Assembly: GCF_024623185.1 (NCBI RefSeq)
Contig: NZ_JANJZK010000001.1
Span: 186,001 to 250,000, forward strand
Reading direction: 5' to 3'
Source of the DNA: Anaerofustis stercorihominis
GTDB lineage: Bacteria; Bacillota; Clostridia; Eubacteriales; Anaerofustaceae
DNA length: 64,000 nucleotides
The translations under genes and the position numbers were made by a program. Shown piece after piece: positions 18,680 through 28,512 of the stretch. The first letter of the stretch is position 1. Every line of letters starts with the position of its first letter. The notes under the pieces were generated by a model. It was not told where the DNA came from. It saw only the letters and a program-made list of their open reading frames with translations, and ran no database searches.

Positions 18680-18707
18680 CACCCTGCCCAAACCGCAGGG
18701 TGATTTT
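18680..18707 (+). terminator. Attenuating terminator between dnaK and dnaJ
   Basis: CACCCTGC (18680-18687) pairs with GCAGGGTG (18695-18702), followed by ATTTTTC. The T-run is short, so partial read-through into dnaJ is likely and would set a lower level of DnaJ than DnaK. Confidence 0.7.
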
Positions 18708-18734
18708 TCATAATATATAAGGGAGTAAATAATA

Positions 18735-19874
18735 ATGTCAAAAAGAGATTATTACGAGGTTTTAGGAGTAGATAAAAGTGCCGGCGAAGACGAGATAAAA
18801 AAAGCATATAGAAAACTTGCTATGAAATATCATCCGGACAGAAACCCTGATGATAAAGAAGCGGAAGAGAAATTTAAAGAAATAAACGAGGCATACGAAG
18901 TTTTATCCGATCCTGATAAAAAATCCAAATATGATCAATTCGGACATGATGCGTTCGACCCGAATATGGGCGGTGCAGGCTTTGGGGGTGCCGGGTTCGG
19001 CGGCTTTGAAGATATGTTTGGTGATATATTCGGCTCTATGTTCGGAGGAGGTTTTAGCGGGGGCGGTGCCTCAAGACAAAACGTTCGACAAAAGGGCAGA
19101 GATTTAAGGGTCAATTTGACACTTTCTTTCGAAGATGCTGTTTTCGGATGTAAAAAAGAAATCAAAATAAGAAGGACCGAAACTTGCGATACCTGTTCAG
19201 GAAAGGGTGCAGTAAACGACTCTGATATCAAAACCTGCGATAAGTGTCATGGTACAGGTCAGGTAAGAGTAACTCAGCAAAGTTTATTTGGAACAGTTCA
19301 GACAGTAAAAACTTGTGATGAATGTAACGGTACAGGTAAGAAAATAGTCAATCCTTGTAAGACTTGCGGGGGAACTGGTAATGTTAAGAAACAAAGAACT
19401 CTTTCTATAAGGATCCCTGCAGGAGTAGATACCGGAAGTGTACTTCCTCTCAGAGGAGAAGGCGAAGCAGGAAAGAACGGCGGACCTAACGGAGATGTTT
19501 ATATCTATATTTCTGTTAAACCCCATGCTATATTTACAAGAGAAGAAAATGACATATACTGTAAGATCCCAATTACATTCGTTCAAGCTGCTTTAGGCGA
19601 CAGTATAATGGTTCCTACTGTAGACGGTAAAGTTAAGCTTAAAATTCCTGAAGGAACACAGTCAGGTCAGGTATTCAAGCTTAAAGGCAAGGGAGTTCAA
19701 AATCCTAACGGCTTTGGTAAAGGAAATGAATACGTTGAAATCAAAGTTGAAGTTCCAAAAAACTTGAATGAAAAGCAAAAAGCAAAATTAAGGGAATTTT
19801 CGGATATTTCAAGCGATAAAAACAACGAGCAAAGCAAAGGCTTTTGGGATAAAGTAAAAGATAATTTTAAGTAA
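18735..19874 (+). CDS. dnaJ: Chaperone protein DnaJ (Hsp40)
   Basis: A 379-residue type I Hsp40 that stimulates DnaK ATPase. The J domain carries the HPD motif (YHPDRNPDD), the Gly/Phe-rich linker follows (about 75-115), then four CxxCxGxG zinc-binding repeats ([32 protein letters not shown]) and the C-terminal substrate-binding domains. AAGGGAG precedes the ATG. The operon ends at the terminator right after it. Confidence 0.97.
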   Translation: MSKRDYYEVLGVDKSAGEDEIKKAYRKLAMKYHPDRNPDDKEAEEKFKEINEAYEVLSDPDKKSKYDQFGHDAFDPNMGGAGFGGAGFGGFEDMFGDIFGSMFGGGFSGGGASRQNVRQKGRDLRVNLTLSFEDAVFGCKKEIKIRRTETCDTCSGKGAVNDSDIKTCDKCHGTGQVRVTQQSLFGTVQTVKTCDECNGTGKKIVNPCKTCGGTGNVKKQRTLSIRIPAGVDTGSVLPLRGEGEAGKNGGPNGDVYIYISVKPHAIFTREENDIYCKIPITFVQAALGDSIMVPTVDGKVKLKIPEGTQSGQVFKLKGKGVQNPNGFGKGNEYVEIKVEVPKNLNEKQKAKLREFSDISSDKNNEQSKGFWDKVKDNFK

Positions 19875-19899
19875 AAAGACCGCCTAAGCGGTCTTTTTT
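19873..19899 (+). terminator. Terminator of the heat-shock operon
   Basis: AAAAAGACCGC-CTAA-GCGGTC followed by six T. The 270 bases after it, up to the next gene, show no further feature that I can support. Confidence 0.88.
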
Positions 19900-20172
19900 G
19901 TGTCATAATTGGATTTATTAATTCTTTACATTAATATATTATTAATGTGTTTACTTTCATTATTTATTAAATCAAACTTCATCTACTGTCTCATATGCTA
20001 AAAGAAAAAAAGATTAAAGTTATCAATATTACTAAAAATAAGTAGAACAGTTTTCTTGATTTAAATATATAAATACTTATGATAATCAATATTTAATCGT
20101 ATTTAATAATACCTTTATTTTTAAGTATTTTTATTATATAATTTAAAGGTAATTACTTTTAGGAGATTTGAT

Positions 20173-20817
20173 ATGTATAAGTATGTAGTTTTTGATTTGG
20201 ACGGTACGCTGATAGATACGTCTGAAGGCACAGTTAAAATGTTTAAAAAATCTTTAAATCATGCCGGAATATTTGATACTGATGAAAATATAAAAGCTTT
20301 GATCGGTCCTCCTCTTACGAGAAGGCTTGTTAATGATTTTGGGCTAAGCGAAGAAAGAGCCAGAGAAGCCGTAGATGTGGGAAATAAATATTTCTTTGAA
20401 AAAGGTGTTTATGAATGTCATACCTTTGATAATATGATAGAGACTTTGGAAGAATTAAAAGATCGCGGTATTAAAATGTCTGTTGCAACAAGTCAGCCGG
20501 AAGAAACGGCTTTGATTGAAATGGAACATGTTGGTATACATAATTACTTTGAGACTATAGAAGCGAATAATTTATATCAAACAAAGGGAACGAAGAGTGA
20601 TTTTATTAAAACGTGTTTAAAAACTATGAATGTTAAAGATAAATTAGATGCGATCATGATAGGCGATAAACGTCCGGATATATTAGGCGGGAAAGATAAT
20701 GACCTTGATACTATAGGAGTGCTTTACGGGTATGGGGATTTAACAGAAATAAAAGAAAGTGATCCTACTCATATAGCCGATTTGCCGGTAGATATACCTA
20801 AGATAATTTTAGGTTAG
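20173..20817 (+). CDS. HAD-superfamily phosphatase (phosphoglycolate phosphatase-like)
   Basis: A 214-residue HAD hydrolase. Motif I is DLDGTLIDTS (nucleophile Asp near residue 9), motif II lies in SVATSQPEE, motif III Lys is near FIKTCLKT and motif IV is MIGDKRPDI. A helical C1 cap spans about 20-80. The form is that of the Gph/PpaX-type phosphatases, but the substrate cannot be told from sequence. AGGAG lies 8 bases before the ATG. It appears to be monocistronic, with ileS having its own promoter. Confidence 0.82.
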   Translation: MYKYVVFDLDGTLIDTSEGTVKMFKKSLNHAGIFDTDENIKALIGPPLTRRLVNDFGLSEERAREAVDVGNKYFFEKGVYECHTFDNMIETLEELKDRGIKMSVATSQPEETALIEMEHVGIHNYFETIEANNLYQTKGTKSDFIKTCLKTMNVKDKLDAIMIGDKRPDILGGKDNDLDTIGVLYGYGDLTEIKESDPTHIADLPVDIPKIILG

Positions 20818-20834
20818 TTTTTAGCTATTTTTTC

Positions 20835-20863
20835 TTGACACTCAGTGAATAAATATATAAAAT
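20835..20863 (+). promoter_or_regulatory. ileS promoter
   Basis: TTGACA (20835-20840), a 17-bp spacer and TAAAAT (20858-20863). No T-box signature lies in the short leader that follows, although many Firmicute ileS genes have one. Confidence 0.75.
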
Positions 20864-20935
20864 TATAAGTTAAGGAAAAGCGTATTATTATAAGCTTTTT
20901 GTGCTTTTTAGGATAAAAAAGGAATGGAGTAAGAT

Positions 20936-23900
20936 ATGATATTTGAAGATTTAAATAAAAATAGTGTCAAAGATATGGAGAAAGAAGTATCTAAATACTG
21001 GGAAGATATAGATATACTAAAAAGATCTATTGAAACAAGAGAAGGATGCGAAAACTTTGTATTTTATGAAGGACCTCCTACAGCAAACGGTAAACCCGGT
21101 ATTCATCATGTTATCGCAAGGACTCTTAAAGACAGCGTATGTAAGTTTAAAAATATGCAGGGATACAGAGTTAAGAGAAAAGCCGGTTGGGATACACATG
21201 GGCTTCCGGTTGAGATTGAAGTTGAAAAGACTTTAAATATGAACGGAAAGGGTGATATTGAAAAATATGGTATTGCCGAGTTCAATAAAAAATGCAGAGA
21301 AAGTGTTTTCACATATGAAGCTCTATGGAGAGATATGACAAAGAGAATGGGTTACTTTATAGATCTTGATGATCCATATATTACTCTTGACAATAATTAT
21401 ATAGAATCTGTATGGTGGATTTTAAAAGAGTTCTTTGATGCAGGTTTGATTTATGAGGGTCATAAAATATTACCTTACTGTCCTAGATGCGGAACGGGAC
21501 TTGCTTCTCACGAAGTTGCACAGGGATATCAAAATATCAAGACCAATTCCGTTTATGTAGCATTCAAGATAAAAGGTAAAGATGAGTATTTCTTGGTTTG
21601 GACAACCACCCCTTGGACACTTCCTTCAAACGTTGCTCTTTGTGTAGGCGAAGATATTGACTATATAAAAGTTAAATCAAAGGGTGAAACTTTTATTTTG
21701 GCTAAAGCTTTGGTAGATACTGTTATAGGTGACGATTATGAAATAATCGAAGAAATGAAGGGTAAGGATTTAGAGGGTATAGAGTACGAACAGCTTTTAG
21801 ACTTTGTTAAAGTACCACAGGGTAAAAAGGCACATTATGTGATTTTAGGAGATTTTGTATCAACGGAAGATGGTACGGGTATCGTTCATATCGCACCTGC
21901 GTTTGGGGAAGACGACTATAATGTTTCAAGAAAGTATGGTCTTCCAGTGTTAAATCCTGTAGGGGAAGACGGGGCATTCCTTGAAACTCCATGGAAAGGT
22001 ACTTTTGTTATCGATGCGGATTTAGATATAATAAAATATCTTAAAGAGCATAATATGTTATTCAAGAAACAAAAAATAGAACATAATTATCCTCATTGCT
22101 GGAGATGTAAAACACCTCTTTTATATTACGGAAAACCTAGCTGGTATATAGAAATGACAAAGCTTAGAGAAGACCTCGTAGCCGCTAACGATACCGTAAA
22201 ATGGTATCCTGATTTTGTAGGTGAAAAGAGATTTGGAAACTGGATAGAAAATGTAAAAGACTGGGCTATATCAAGAAGCAGATACTGGGGTACTCCTCTT
22301 AATATTTGGAGATGCGAATGCGGTCATCTTCACAGTGTAGGTTCGAGAAAACAACTTGCTATGGACGCCATAGAAGATATAGATGAAACTATTGAACTTC
22401 ACAGACCTTATGTGGATGAAATCCATATCAAGTGTCCGAAGTGCGGAAAATCTATGACAAGGGTAAAAGATGTAATAGACTGCTGGTTTGACTCGGGTTC
22501 CATGCCTTTTGCTCAGCAGCATTATCCTTTTGAAAATAAAGAAGAATTCGAAGAGCAGTTTCCGGCGAATTTCATTTGTGAAGGTATCGACCAAACAAGA
22601 GGCTGGTTCTATTCTCTTCTTGCGATTTCAACATTTATTATGAAGAAGGCTCCATATAAGAGTGTACTTGTAAATGACTTGATTTTGGATGCTAACGGGC
22701 AGAAAATGAGTAAATCAAAAGGTAATACAGTTGACCCATTTGAATTATTTGATAAATACGGTGCGGACGCGTTAAGGTGGTATTTATTATATGTATCTCC
22801 TGCATGGACCCCAACCAAATTTGACGAAGAAGGCTTAAAAGAAGTAATATCTAAGTTCTTTAATACTTTAAAGAATGTTTATACTTTCTTTGTAATGTAT
22901 GCAAATACAGATGATGTAGATCCAAAAGAGTTCTTTGTTGAATATAAAGACAGAGACGAAATCGACCTTTGGATTTTATCTAAATACAATAATCTTGTAA
23001 AAGCAGTAACTGCGGATATGGAAATCAATGAACATACAAAAGCCGTTAAGAAGATACAGGATTTTGTAAACGAAGATTTATCTAACTGGTATATAAGAAG
23101 GTGCAGAAGAAGATTTTGGGCTAGTGAACTCGATAACGATAAAAAAGCTGTTTACAACACTACTTATGAAGTTTTGGTAGGTTTATGCAAACTGATAGCT
23201 CCTTTTGCTCCGTTTATTTCCGAAGAAATTTTCAGAAAATTGACGGGTAAAGAGTCTGTTCATATTGAAAGATATCCTGAAGCAAATGAAGATTTGATCG
23301 ATGAAAAAACAGAGTTTAAAATGGACTTGGTAAGGACTTTGGTATCTCTTGGAAGAAGTGCAAGGGAAGAAGCCAATATAAAAGTCAGACAGCCTGTTAA
23401 AGATATTTTGGTTTACGGAGCAGATAAGAATATCATAGGTAACTTAATAGATTTGATAAAAGAAGAACTTAATGTTAAAATAGTTACTTTCCCTGATAAC
23501 TTGGAAGAATATATGAATTTTATATTAAAGCTTGACTTTAAAGTTGCAGGTAAGATACTCGGTAAAGACGTTAAGAGAGCCGTAGCGGCTTTAAATATTT
23601 GTGACGCAAAGAAAACCATAGACGAGCTTGAAAAGAACGGAGAAGTGACTTTAGATACTCCTGAGGGACCTCTCACATTGAAACAGGAATGGGTCGAAGT
23701 AAGGACAGACGCAAAAGAAGGTTTCAACGTTCAAAAAGAAGAAGATTTGTTTGTAATTTTGGACACAAACTTAGATGAAGACTTAATTAAAGAAGGTTAT
23801 GTAAGAGAAGTGATTTCTAAAGTTCAGCAAATGAGAAAGAATAATGATTATGAAGTCACTGACAGGATTGATATAACTATAGACTGCGATGATGTAATCA

Positions 23901-24034
23901 AGAGTTCTATCGAAGAATTTGAAGCTTATCTTAAAAAAGAAACTTTATGCGATGATATCATTTACGCCGATAATGATGGAAGCAATGTTAAGTTAAACGA
24001 CAAAGAAGCAATAATCACTTTAAAAAGAAAATAA
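20936..24034 (+). CDS. ileS: Isoleucyl-tRNA synthetase, long eukaryote-like form
   Basis: A 1032-residue class I synthetase charging tRNA-Ile. The HIGH-type motif lies in GKPGIHHVIAR (about residue 53-63), the CP1 editing domain is in the middle, and KMSKSKGN lies near residue 595-602. The C-terminal region is of the long, zinc-ribbon-free type with a DUF5915-like end rather than the shorter bacterial form of about 920 residues. That matches the IleS2 clade, which includes eukaryotic cytosolic enzymes and many mupirocin-tolerant bacterial ones. GGAATGGAG precedes the ATG. Confidence 0.94.
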   Translation: MIFEDLNKNSVKDMEKEVSKYWEDIDILKRSIETREGCENFVFYEGPPTANGKPGIHHVIARTLKDSVCKFKNMQGYRVKRKAGWDTHGLPVEIEVEKTLNMNGKGDIEKYGIAEFNKKCRESVFTYEALWRDMTKRMGYFIDLDDPYITLDNNYIESVWWILKEFFDAGLIYEGHKILPYCPRCGTGLASHEVAQGYQNIKTNSVYVAFKIKGKDEYFLVWTTTPWTLPSNVALCVGEDIDYIKVKSKGETFILAKALVDTVIGDDYEIIEEMKGKDLEGIEYEQLLDFVKVPQGKKAHYVILGDFVSTEDGTGIVHIAPAFGEDDYNVSRKYGLPVLNPVGEDGAFLETPWKGTFVIDADLDIIKYLKEHNMLFKKQKIEHNYPHCWRCKTPLLYYGKPSWYIEMTKLREDLVAANDTVKWYPDFVGEKRFGNWIENVKDWAISRSRYWGTPLNIWRCECGHLHSVGSRKQLAMDAIEDIDETIELHRPYVDEIHIKCPKCGKSMTRVKDVIDCWFDSGSMPFAQQHYPFENKEEFEEQFPANFICEGIDQTRGWFYSLLAISTFIMKKAPYKSVLVNDLILDANGQKMSKSKGNTVDPFELFDKYGADALRWYLLYVSPAWTPTKFDEEGLKEVISKFFNTLKNVYTFFVMYANTDDVDPKEFFVEYKDRDEIDLWILSKYNNLVKAVTADMEINEHTKAVKKIQDFVNEDLSNWYIRRCRRRFWASELDNDKKAVYNTTYEVLVGLCKLIAPFAPFISEEIFRKLTGKESVHIERYPEANEDLIDEKTEFKMDLVRTLVSLGRSAREEANIKVRQPVKDILVYGADKNIIGNLIDLIKEELNVKIVTFPDNLEEYMNFILKLDFKVAGKILGKDVKRAVAALNICDAKKTIDELEKNGEVTLDTPEGPLTLKQEWVEVRTDAKEGFNVQKEEDLFVILDTNLDEDLIKEGYVREVISKVQQMRKNNDYEVTDRIDITIDCDDVIKSSIEEFEAYLKKETLCDDIIYADNDGSNVKLNDKEAIITLKRK

Positions 24035-24042
24035 ATATAATT

Positions 24043-24071
24043 AAAAAAGAGTGTGAATGCACTCTTTTTTT
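24043..24071 (+). terminator. ileS terminator
   Basis: AAAAAAGAGTG-TGAATG-CACTCTTTTTTT just after the ileS stop. Confidence 0.88.
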
Positions 24072-24083
24072 GTAAATGAAAAT

Positions 24084-24112
24084 AAAAAGAATAGCCTCAG
24101 CTATTCTTTTTT
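24084..24112 (-). terminator. Rubrerythrin terminator
   Basis: GAATAGC-CTCA-GCTATTC flanked by A- and T-runs. On the minus strand it closes the rubrerythrin gene and on the plus strand it backs up the ileS terminator. Confidence 0.85.
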
Positions 24113-24125
24113 ACGAACTTATTAA

Positions 24126-24662
24126 TTAATAATTTTGTTTTTTAATGAAGAAATAAGCTTGTGGATGTTTGCAAACAGGACAAACTTTAGGTGCATCTTT
24201 AGAAACTACTAAGTGTCCGCAGTTACCGCATTCCCAAATAACTTCTTCGTCTTTAGCAAATACTTTGTTTTCTTTTACATTTTTAAGTAAAGCATTATAT
24301 CTTTCTTCGTGAGTTTTTTCGATCTTAAGAACTCCTTCAAAAGCTTCTGCGATATCGTCTAAACCTTCTTCTCTTGCTTCTTTAGCAAATGTTGCATACA
24401 TTTCTGTCCATTCATAGTTTTCACCTGCTGCAGCGTCTACAAGGTTTTCTTCTGTAGTTCCTATACCGTGAATTAATTTGAACCAAAGTTTAGCGTGTTC
24501 TTTTTCGTTGTTGGCTGTTTCTTCAAAGAACTCAGCAATTTGGTTATACCCTTCTTTTTTAGCTTTACTAGCGTAGTATGTATATTTATTTCTAGCTTCA
24601 CTTTCTCCGCCAAAAGCAGTTTTTAAGTTCTCAAGTGTTTTTGTTCCGTCTAATTTACCCAT
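24126..24662 (-). CDS. rbr: Rubrerythrin
   Basis: A 178-residue non-heme iron peroxidase that reduces hydrogen peroxide in anaerobes. The ferritin-like diiron domain (about 1-140) carries ligands in [34 protein letters not shown] and KTHEERY. The C-terminal rubredoxin-type Fe(SCys)4 domain has CGNCGH and [11 protein letters not shown]. Length is typical. A strong ribosome binding site (AGGAGGT) precedes the start. It stands alone with its own terminator, as expected for a highly expressed oxidative-stress enzyme. Confidence 0.97.
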   Translation of the reverse strand: MGKLDGTKTLENLKTAFGGESEARNKYTYYASKAKKEGYNQIAEFFEETANNEKEHAKLWFKLIHGIGTTEENLVDAAAGENYEWTEMYATFAKEAREEGLDDIAEAFEGVLKIEKTHEERYNALLKNVKENKVFAKDEEVIWECGNCGHLVVSKDAPKVCPVCKHPQAYFFIKKQNY

Positions 24663-24800
24663 AATTATTTACCTCCTATATGGTTATATCATTTAACATA
24701 TTATATCACACTTAATTGGTAAATGTAACCTTTTTTAATTAAAATTAATAATCATTCCTAAAATTATACTGTTTATACATAAATAAAATAGTTTTATAAA

Positions 24801-24825
24801 TAAAAAAGACCGCTTATGCGGTCTT
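24801..24825 (-). terminator. efp terminator
   Basis: AAGACCGC-TTAT-GCGGTCTT with a six-base T-run on the minus strand. Confidence 0.85.
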
Positions 24826-24835
24826 AAATTACTTG

Positions 24836-25396
24836 TTACTTTACTCTTTCCATGTATTCTCCGGTTCTTGTATCGATTCTTATTACATCACCTTCTTCAA
24901 CGAATAGAGGTACGTTAACTTGTGCTCCTGTTTCTACGGTTGCAGGTTTTGTAGCTCCCTGTGCTGTATCGCCTTTGAATCCTGGTTCTGTTTCTGTTAT
25001 TTCTAATTCAACAAATAATGGAGGTGCTACGCTGAAAGCTTCTCCGGAATGAAATCTGATCGTTGCATTATCATTTTCCTTTAAGTAAACGATCGCGTCT
25101 GCCACTTGGTCATAATTAAGCGGGATTTGGTCATAAGTTTCACCGTCCATGAAGTAGTAAAGTTCGCCGTCATTGTATAGATACTGCATTTCTTTTGTTG
25201 AAATATCTGCTTTAGAAAACTTTTCGTTTGGTGAGAAAGTTCTTTCTACCGTTGAACCTGTTTTAATATTTTTAATTTTTGCTCTTACAAAAGCGCTTCC
25301 TTTTCCCGGTTTTACATGTTGAAATTGTACGATCGTATAAACATCGTTATCCATTTCGAATGTTACACCATTTCTAAAATCGCCTGCTGAAATCAT
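24836..25396 (-). CDS. efp: Elongation factor P
   Basis: A 186-residue translation factor that rescues ribosomes stalled at polyproline. It has the three EF-P domains. The loop [12 protein letters not shown] carries a lysine near residue 32 at the tip, the site that may be modified. The C-terminus [17 protein letters not shown] is strongly conserved. GGAGGT precedes the ATG. It has its own terminator and lies downstream of two radical-SAM-associated genes. Confidence 0.97.
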   Translation of the reverse strand: MISAGDFRNGVTFEMDNDVYTIVQFQHVKPGKGSAFVRAKIKNIKTGSTVERTFSPNEKFSKADISTKEMQYLYNDGELYYFMDGETYDQIPLNYDQVADAIVYLKENDNATIRFHSGEAFSVAPPLFVELEITETEPGFKGDTAQGATKPATVETGAQVNVPLFVEEGDVIRIDTRTGEYMERVK

Positions 25397-25470
25397 AATA
25401 TACCTCCAATAAATTTGTTAAATTCTAATTATTTTTCATTACATATTTAAAATATTATATCATACATATT

Positions 25471-26136
25471 TTAGTTTGAAAACAGTAATGTATCTTTTTT
25501 TTCTAACTTTACTTTATTTGCATTATTTAATCTCGTAAAGTTTTCTTTCAAAAGATTAATAACATTTGTGGCAGATAATATTTCATCTGTCCTTAGGGAC
25601 AACCTTGTCGTTATAATAAGATTATTGTCGGTTATAACACAATGAAAATCAAATATGCTCGGTTTTATATTTTTTGTTACTGTCCTGCCTTTTTTGTTTT
25701 TCTTTGTAATATTTAGTTCATTACTTTTCCAAATAAAATCATTTATTTCTTCTGCTGATATATTATTGGTATCGTCAAATGTAAATATTATATTATATAT
25801 TGCACTGTCTAAAGATTTTCCCAGGCTTCTTGCATTATCTTCCAGTTTTTCGGTTTTTATTATTTGTAGATTGTCTGGAAGTGATTTATTTAATCTTGTT
25901 TGTATTTCATCTTCACTAAAATCCTCTTTAGTTTCCACATCCACATATTCTCCCATTGAAGATGTAAATAGGGGAAGGGGCGGTGCAAAATGAACTTTAG
26001 GGTGAGGATTGAACCCTTGTGAATGTTCAAGGTTGAGCCCCGCTCTTCTGAAAGCTCTTTGCAGTACTTTTAATATATCAAGGTGAGATATAAATATTAA
26101 ATTATCCTTTTTTACATATTTAAGTCTATACTTCAA
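25471..26136 (-). CDS. DUF2344/TIGR03936-type radical-SAM-linked protein
   Basis: A protein of about 221 residues of the family always found next to, or fused with, TIGR03960-type radical SAM proteins. The N-terminus KYRLKYVKKDNLIFISHLD and the HSQGFNPHPKVHFAPPLPLF segment are diagnostic. The function is unknown; a link to RNA or tRNA metabolism has been suggested because rng (RNase G) and rplU often follow in other genomes. A TTG start at 26136 is preferred: GGGAGGTG lies 5 bases upstream, while the longer frame from ATG 26151 has no such site. It overlaps the upstream gene by 11 bases. Confidence 0.8.
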   Translation of the reverse strand: MKYRLKYVKKDNLIFISHLDILKVLQRAFRRAGLNLEHSQGFNPHPKVHFAPPLPLFTSSMGEYVDVETKEDFSEDEIQTRLNKSLPDNLQIIKTEKLEDNARSLGKSLDSAIYNIIFTFDDTNNISAEEINDFIWKSNELNITKKNKKGRTVTKNIKPSIFDFHCVITDNNLIITTRLSLRTDEILSATNVINLLKENFTRLNNANKVKLEKKDTLLFSN

Positions 26137-27910
26137 ATTTACACCTCCCATAAGCTTTACTTATTCCGCATGCTGAACATTTCTTGTGACAAGGCGGAGT
26201 AGTAGTTTCTTTTTTTGCTTTTTCGTTCTCTTTTATCAAAAATTCTTTATCAATATGATAATCAAATTTATCCCATGGAAGCTCGTCTTCATAATTTAAT
26301 TCTCTGGAAGCGTATTCCTGCGGTTCGATACCTATTGACTTTAATGCATCTATCCAGCCTTCATAATTAAAGTGGTCAAACCATGAGTCGAATACACAGC
26401 CGTTTTCGTATGCTTTTATGATTGCTTTGGATAAAAACCTTTCGCCTTTTGCAAGTACCGCTTCCAGCATTGATAATTTGCTGTCGTGATAATTATAAGT
26501 TACCATTTTTGGCATTAATGATTTTAAATACTGCTGTTTTCTATGGAATTCTTCCATTGAATTTTGAGGGAACCACTGAAATGCGGTAAAAGGTTTTGGT
26601 ACGAAACAAGATGTACTTACTGTCAGTTTAAATGGTTTAGGTCTATTTTTCTTCTCTAAACTGTAATATATATCTATTATTTTTTGTGCCAAATCGGCTA
26701 TTCCTTTTATGTCCTCGTCTGTTTCATATGGAAGACCAATCATGAAATATAATTTTATCTTTGAATATCCTGATTCAAATACTCTTTTTATAGTTCCCAG
26801 AATATCCTCTTCGGTTAAGTTTTTATTTATTACATTTCTCATTCTTTGGCTTCCCGCTTCCGGGGCAAATGTAAGGGAATTTTTCTTCATCGAACCTACT
26901 TCTTCCGATAGTTCCAAGGAGAACTCGTCCATTCTAAGTGAAGGAAGGGAAACATTTATCTTCTTATCTTTATAGTTGTCAACAAGATATTTTACTAATT
27001 CCATACAATGAAAGTGGTCTGTAGTACTTAGACTTGTTAAAGATATTTCTTCGTATCCTGTATTCCCTATAAGTTCATTTGCTTGTTCTATTAAAGTAGT
27101 AAGTGATTTTTGTCTTACCGGACGATAGATCATTCCCGCCTGGCAGAACCTGCACCCTCTGAAACATCCTCTCATAACTTCAAGTGATATCCTGTCATGT
27201 ACAGGAGGGGTATAAGGTACTATAGGCTTTTTCAAAGAGTAGACATTATTCATACTAGGTATGATTGACTTTTCAATATGTTCCTGTTTAATTTCTTCAA
27301 GATTTGGGATATACACTCCCACTACTTCACTTGCTTTTATTAAAAAGTCATTTTTGGAAGAAGATTTTTTATATAGATCCATTAAATGCGGAAGTACTTC
27401 TTCACCTTCTCCCAGCATTATTAAATCAAAGAAATCCGCAAATGGTTCGGGGTTACAAGTACATGGTCCTCCGCATACCACGAGCGGGTCTTCTTCTTTT
27501 CTGTCCTTTGAAAGAAATGGGATATTTGCTAAATCGAGCATTAAAAGTATCGTTGTAAGACACATTTCAAATTGTATGGTAAATCCGACAAAATCGAAAT
27601 CCGATACTTTAGAAAAGCTTTCCAAAGAAAAAAGAGGGAAATCGTGTTTTCTCATCTCTTCTGCCATATCCATTTTCGGTGCGAATACTCTTTCGCACAT
27701 TACATCTTCCTCTCTGTTTAGTACTTCATAAAGTATCTTCATACCGAGGTGAGACATTCCGATTTCATATATATCCGGAAAACAGAAGGCAAATCTTACC
27801 TTAGGGTTTTTCTTTGGCTTTACGCTGTTGAATTCATCCCCTATATATCTTGAAGGTTTTTCTACATTTGGTAATATATTTTCAAATAAATATTCTTTTA
27901 AATCGTTCAT
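26126..27910 (-). CDS. B12-binding-type radical SAM protein (TIGR03960 family)
   Basis: A 594-residue radical SAM enzyme of unknown reaction. An N-terminal cobalamin-binding-like domain covers about 30-180. The radical SAM cluster motif is MRGCFRGCRFCQAG (Cys-x3-Cys-x2-Cys). A SAM-binding GxIxGxPxE-type element, YFMIGLPYETDED, lies downstream. The C-terminal tail is Cys-rich (PPCHKKCSACG ... YGRCKF) and may hold a second metal. Gene pairing with the DUF2344 protein is conserved across Firmicutes and the two overlap here, so they probably act together. Confidence 0.87.
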   Translation of the reverse strand: MNDLKEYLFENILPNVEKPSRYIGDEFNSVKPKKNPKVRFAFCFPDIYEIGMSHLGMKILYEVLNREEDVMCERVFAPKMDMAEEMRKHDFPLFSLESFSKVSDFDFVGFTIQFEMCLTTILLMLDLANIPFLSKDRKEEDPLVVCGGPCTCNPEPFADFFDLIMLGEGEEVLPHLMDLYKKSSSKNDFLIKASEVVGVYIPNLEEIKQEHIEKSIIPSMNNVYSLKKPIVPYTPPVHDRISLEVMRGCFRGCRFCQAGMIYRPVRQKSLTTLIEQANELIGNTGYEEISLTSLSTTDHFHCMELVKYLVDNYKDKKINVSLPSLRMDEFSLELSEEVGSMKKNSLTFAPEAGSQRMRNVINKNLTEEDILGTIKRVFESGYSKIKLYFMIGLPYETDEDIKGIADLAQKIIDIYYSLEKKNRPKPFKLTVSTSCFVPKPFTAFQWFPQNSMEEFHRKQQYLKSLMPKMVTYNYHDSKLSMLEAVLAKGERFLSKAIIKAYENGCVFDSWFDHFNYEGWIDALKSIGIEPQEYASRELNYEDELPWDKFDYHIDKEFLIKENEKAKKETTTPPCHKKCSACGISKAYGRCKFEV

Positions 27911-27977
27911 AATATAATTTTCCTTATGTTTTTTGAGGCTTTATTATAACATTTTTTCCTATTTTTTCAAAATATAC

Positions 27978-28454
27978 TTACTTTAAATAAAAGGATTTGT
28001 TATCTATAGCCCTCATTGTGGCAAGTATCCCGTCTAAATGATCGTATTCATGTTGGATAAGCTCCGATAAATCATATTTTAAAATCATTTTACAGTCATT
28101 GAAATTTCTGTCTTTATAATTGAGGATACAGTTTTTATATCTTTCTACCTTTACTATCAAATTGGGGAATGACATACAGTCGTCCATTACTTGTATTTTC
28201 TCACTATCCGGAAATGTCAGCGTAGGGTTCACAATTAAAGTAGGTGTATCTGTATTCATATATAATATTCTTTTTTCTATCCCTATTTGAGGTGCTGCTA
28301 TTGCCCTTCCCGCATTATGTATTTTTCTATAGTTCATTAACGTGTCATGTAAATCAAGTTCGATTTTTTTCAGCAGTGATATTTCTTCTTTCTTAATCTC
28401 TTTGAATACATTGTATAGTTTTGGATTTCCAAGCTTTAAAATTTCTTTTATCAT
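27978..28454 (-). CDS. Peptide deformylase-like protein with altered motif II
   Basis: A 158-residue member of the deformylase family, which removes formyl groups from nascent N-terminal Met. Motif I is GRAIAAPQIG and motif III is QHEYDHLDG (HExxH metal site). Motif II reads DDCMSFPN where true deformylases have EGCLS, so the metal-binding Cys is kept but the preceding Glu-Gly is replaced. This matches a second, divergent type of deformylase seen in clostridia. It may still be active or have a different substrate; a canonical def is expected elsewhere. It lies downstream of ftsH behind a terminator. Confidence 0.75.
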   Translation of the reverse strand: MIKEILKLGNPKLYNVFKEIKKEEISLLKKIELDLHDTLMNYRKIHNAGRAIAAPQIGIEKRILYMNTDTPTLIVNPTLTFPDSEKIQVMDDCMSFPNLIVKVERYKNCILNYKDRNFNDCKMILKYDLSELIQHEYDHLDGILATMRAIDNKSFYLK

Positions 28455-28467
28455 ATTTTCTCCTTAT

Positions 28468-28503
28468 ATAAAAATATTGCCTTTATAAAATAAAGACAAT
28501 ATT
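28468..28503 (-). terminator. ftsH terminator
   Basis: AATATTG/CAATATT (28473-28479/28497-28503) extended inside by CTTTAT/ATAAAG with one mismatch, followed on the minus strand by TTTTTAT. Confidence 0.72.
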
Positions 28504-28512
28504 AATATTTAT

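Noticed and set aside
20821-20935. T-box leader upstream of ileS
   Set aside because: The leader is too short and has no T-box sequence; only a promoter and a weak AAAAGC/GCTTTT pairing are seen.
27261-27731. 156-codon open frame on the plus strand
   Set aside because: Antisense to the radical SAM gene, with no binding site or domain.
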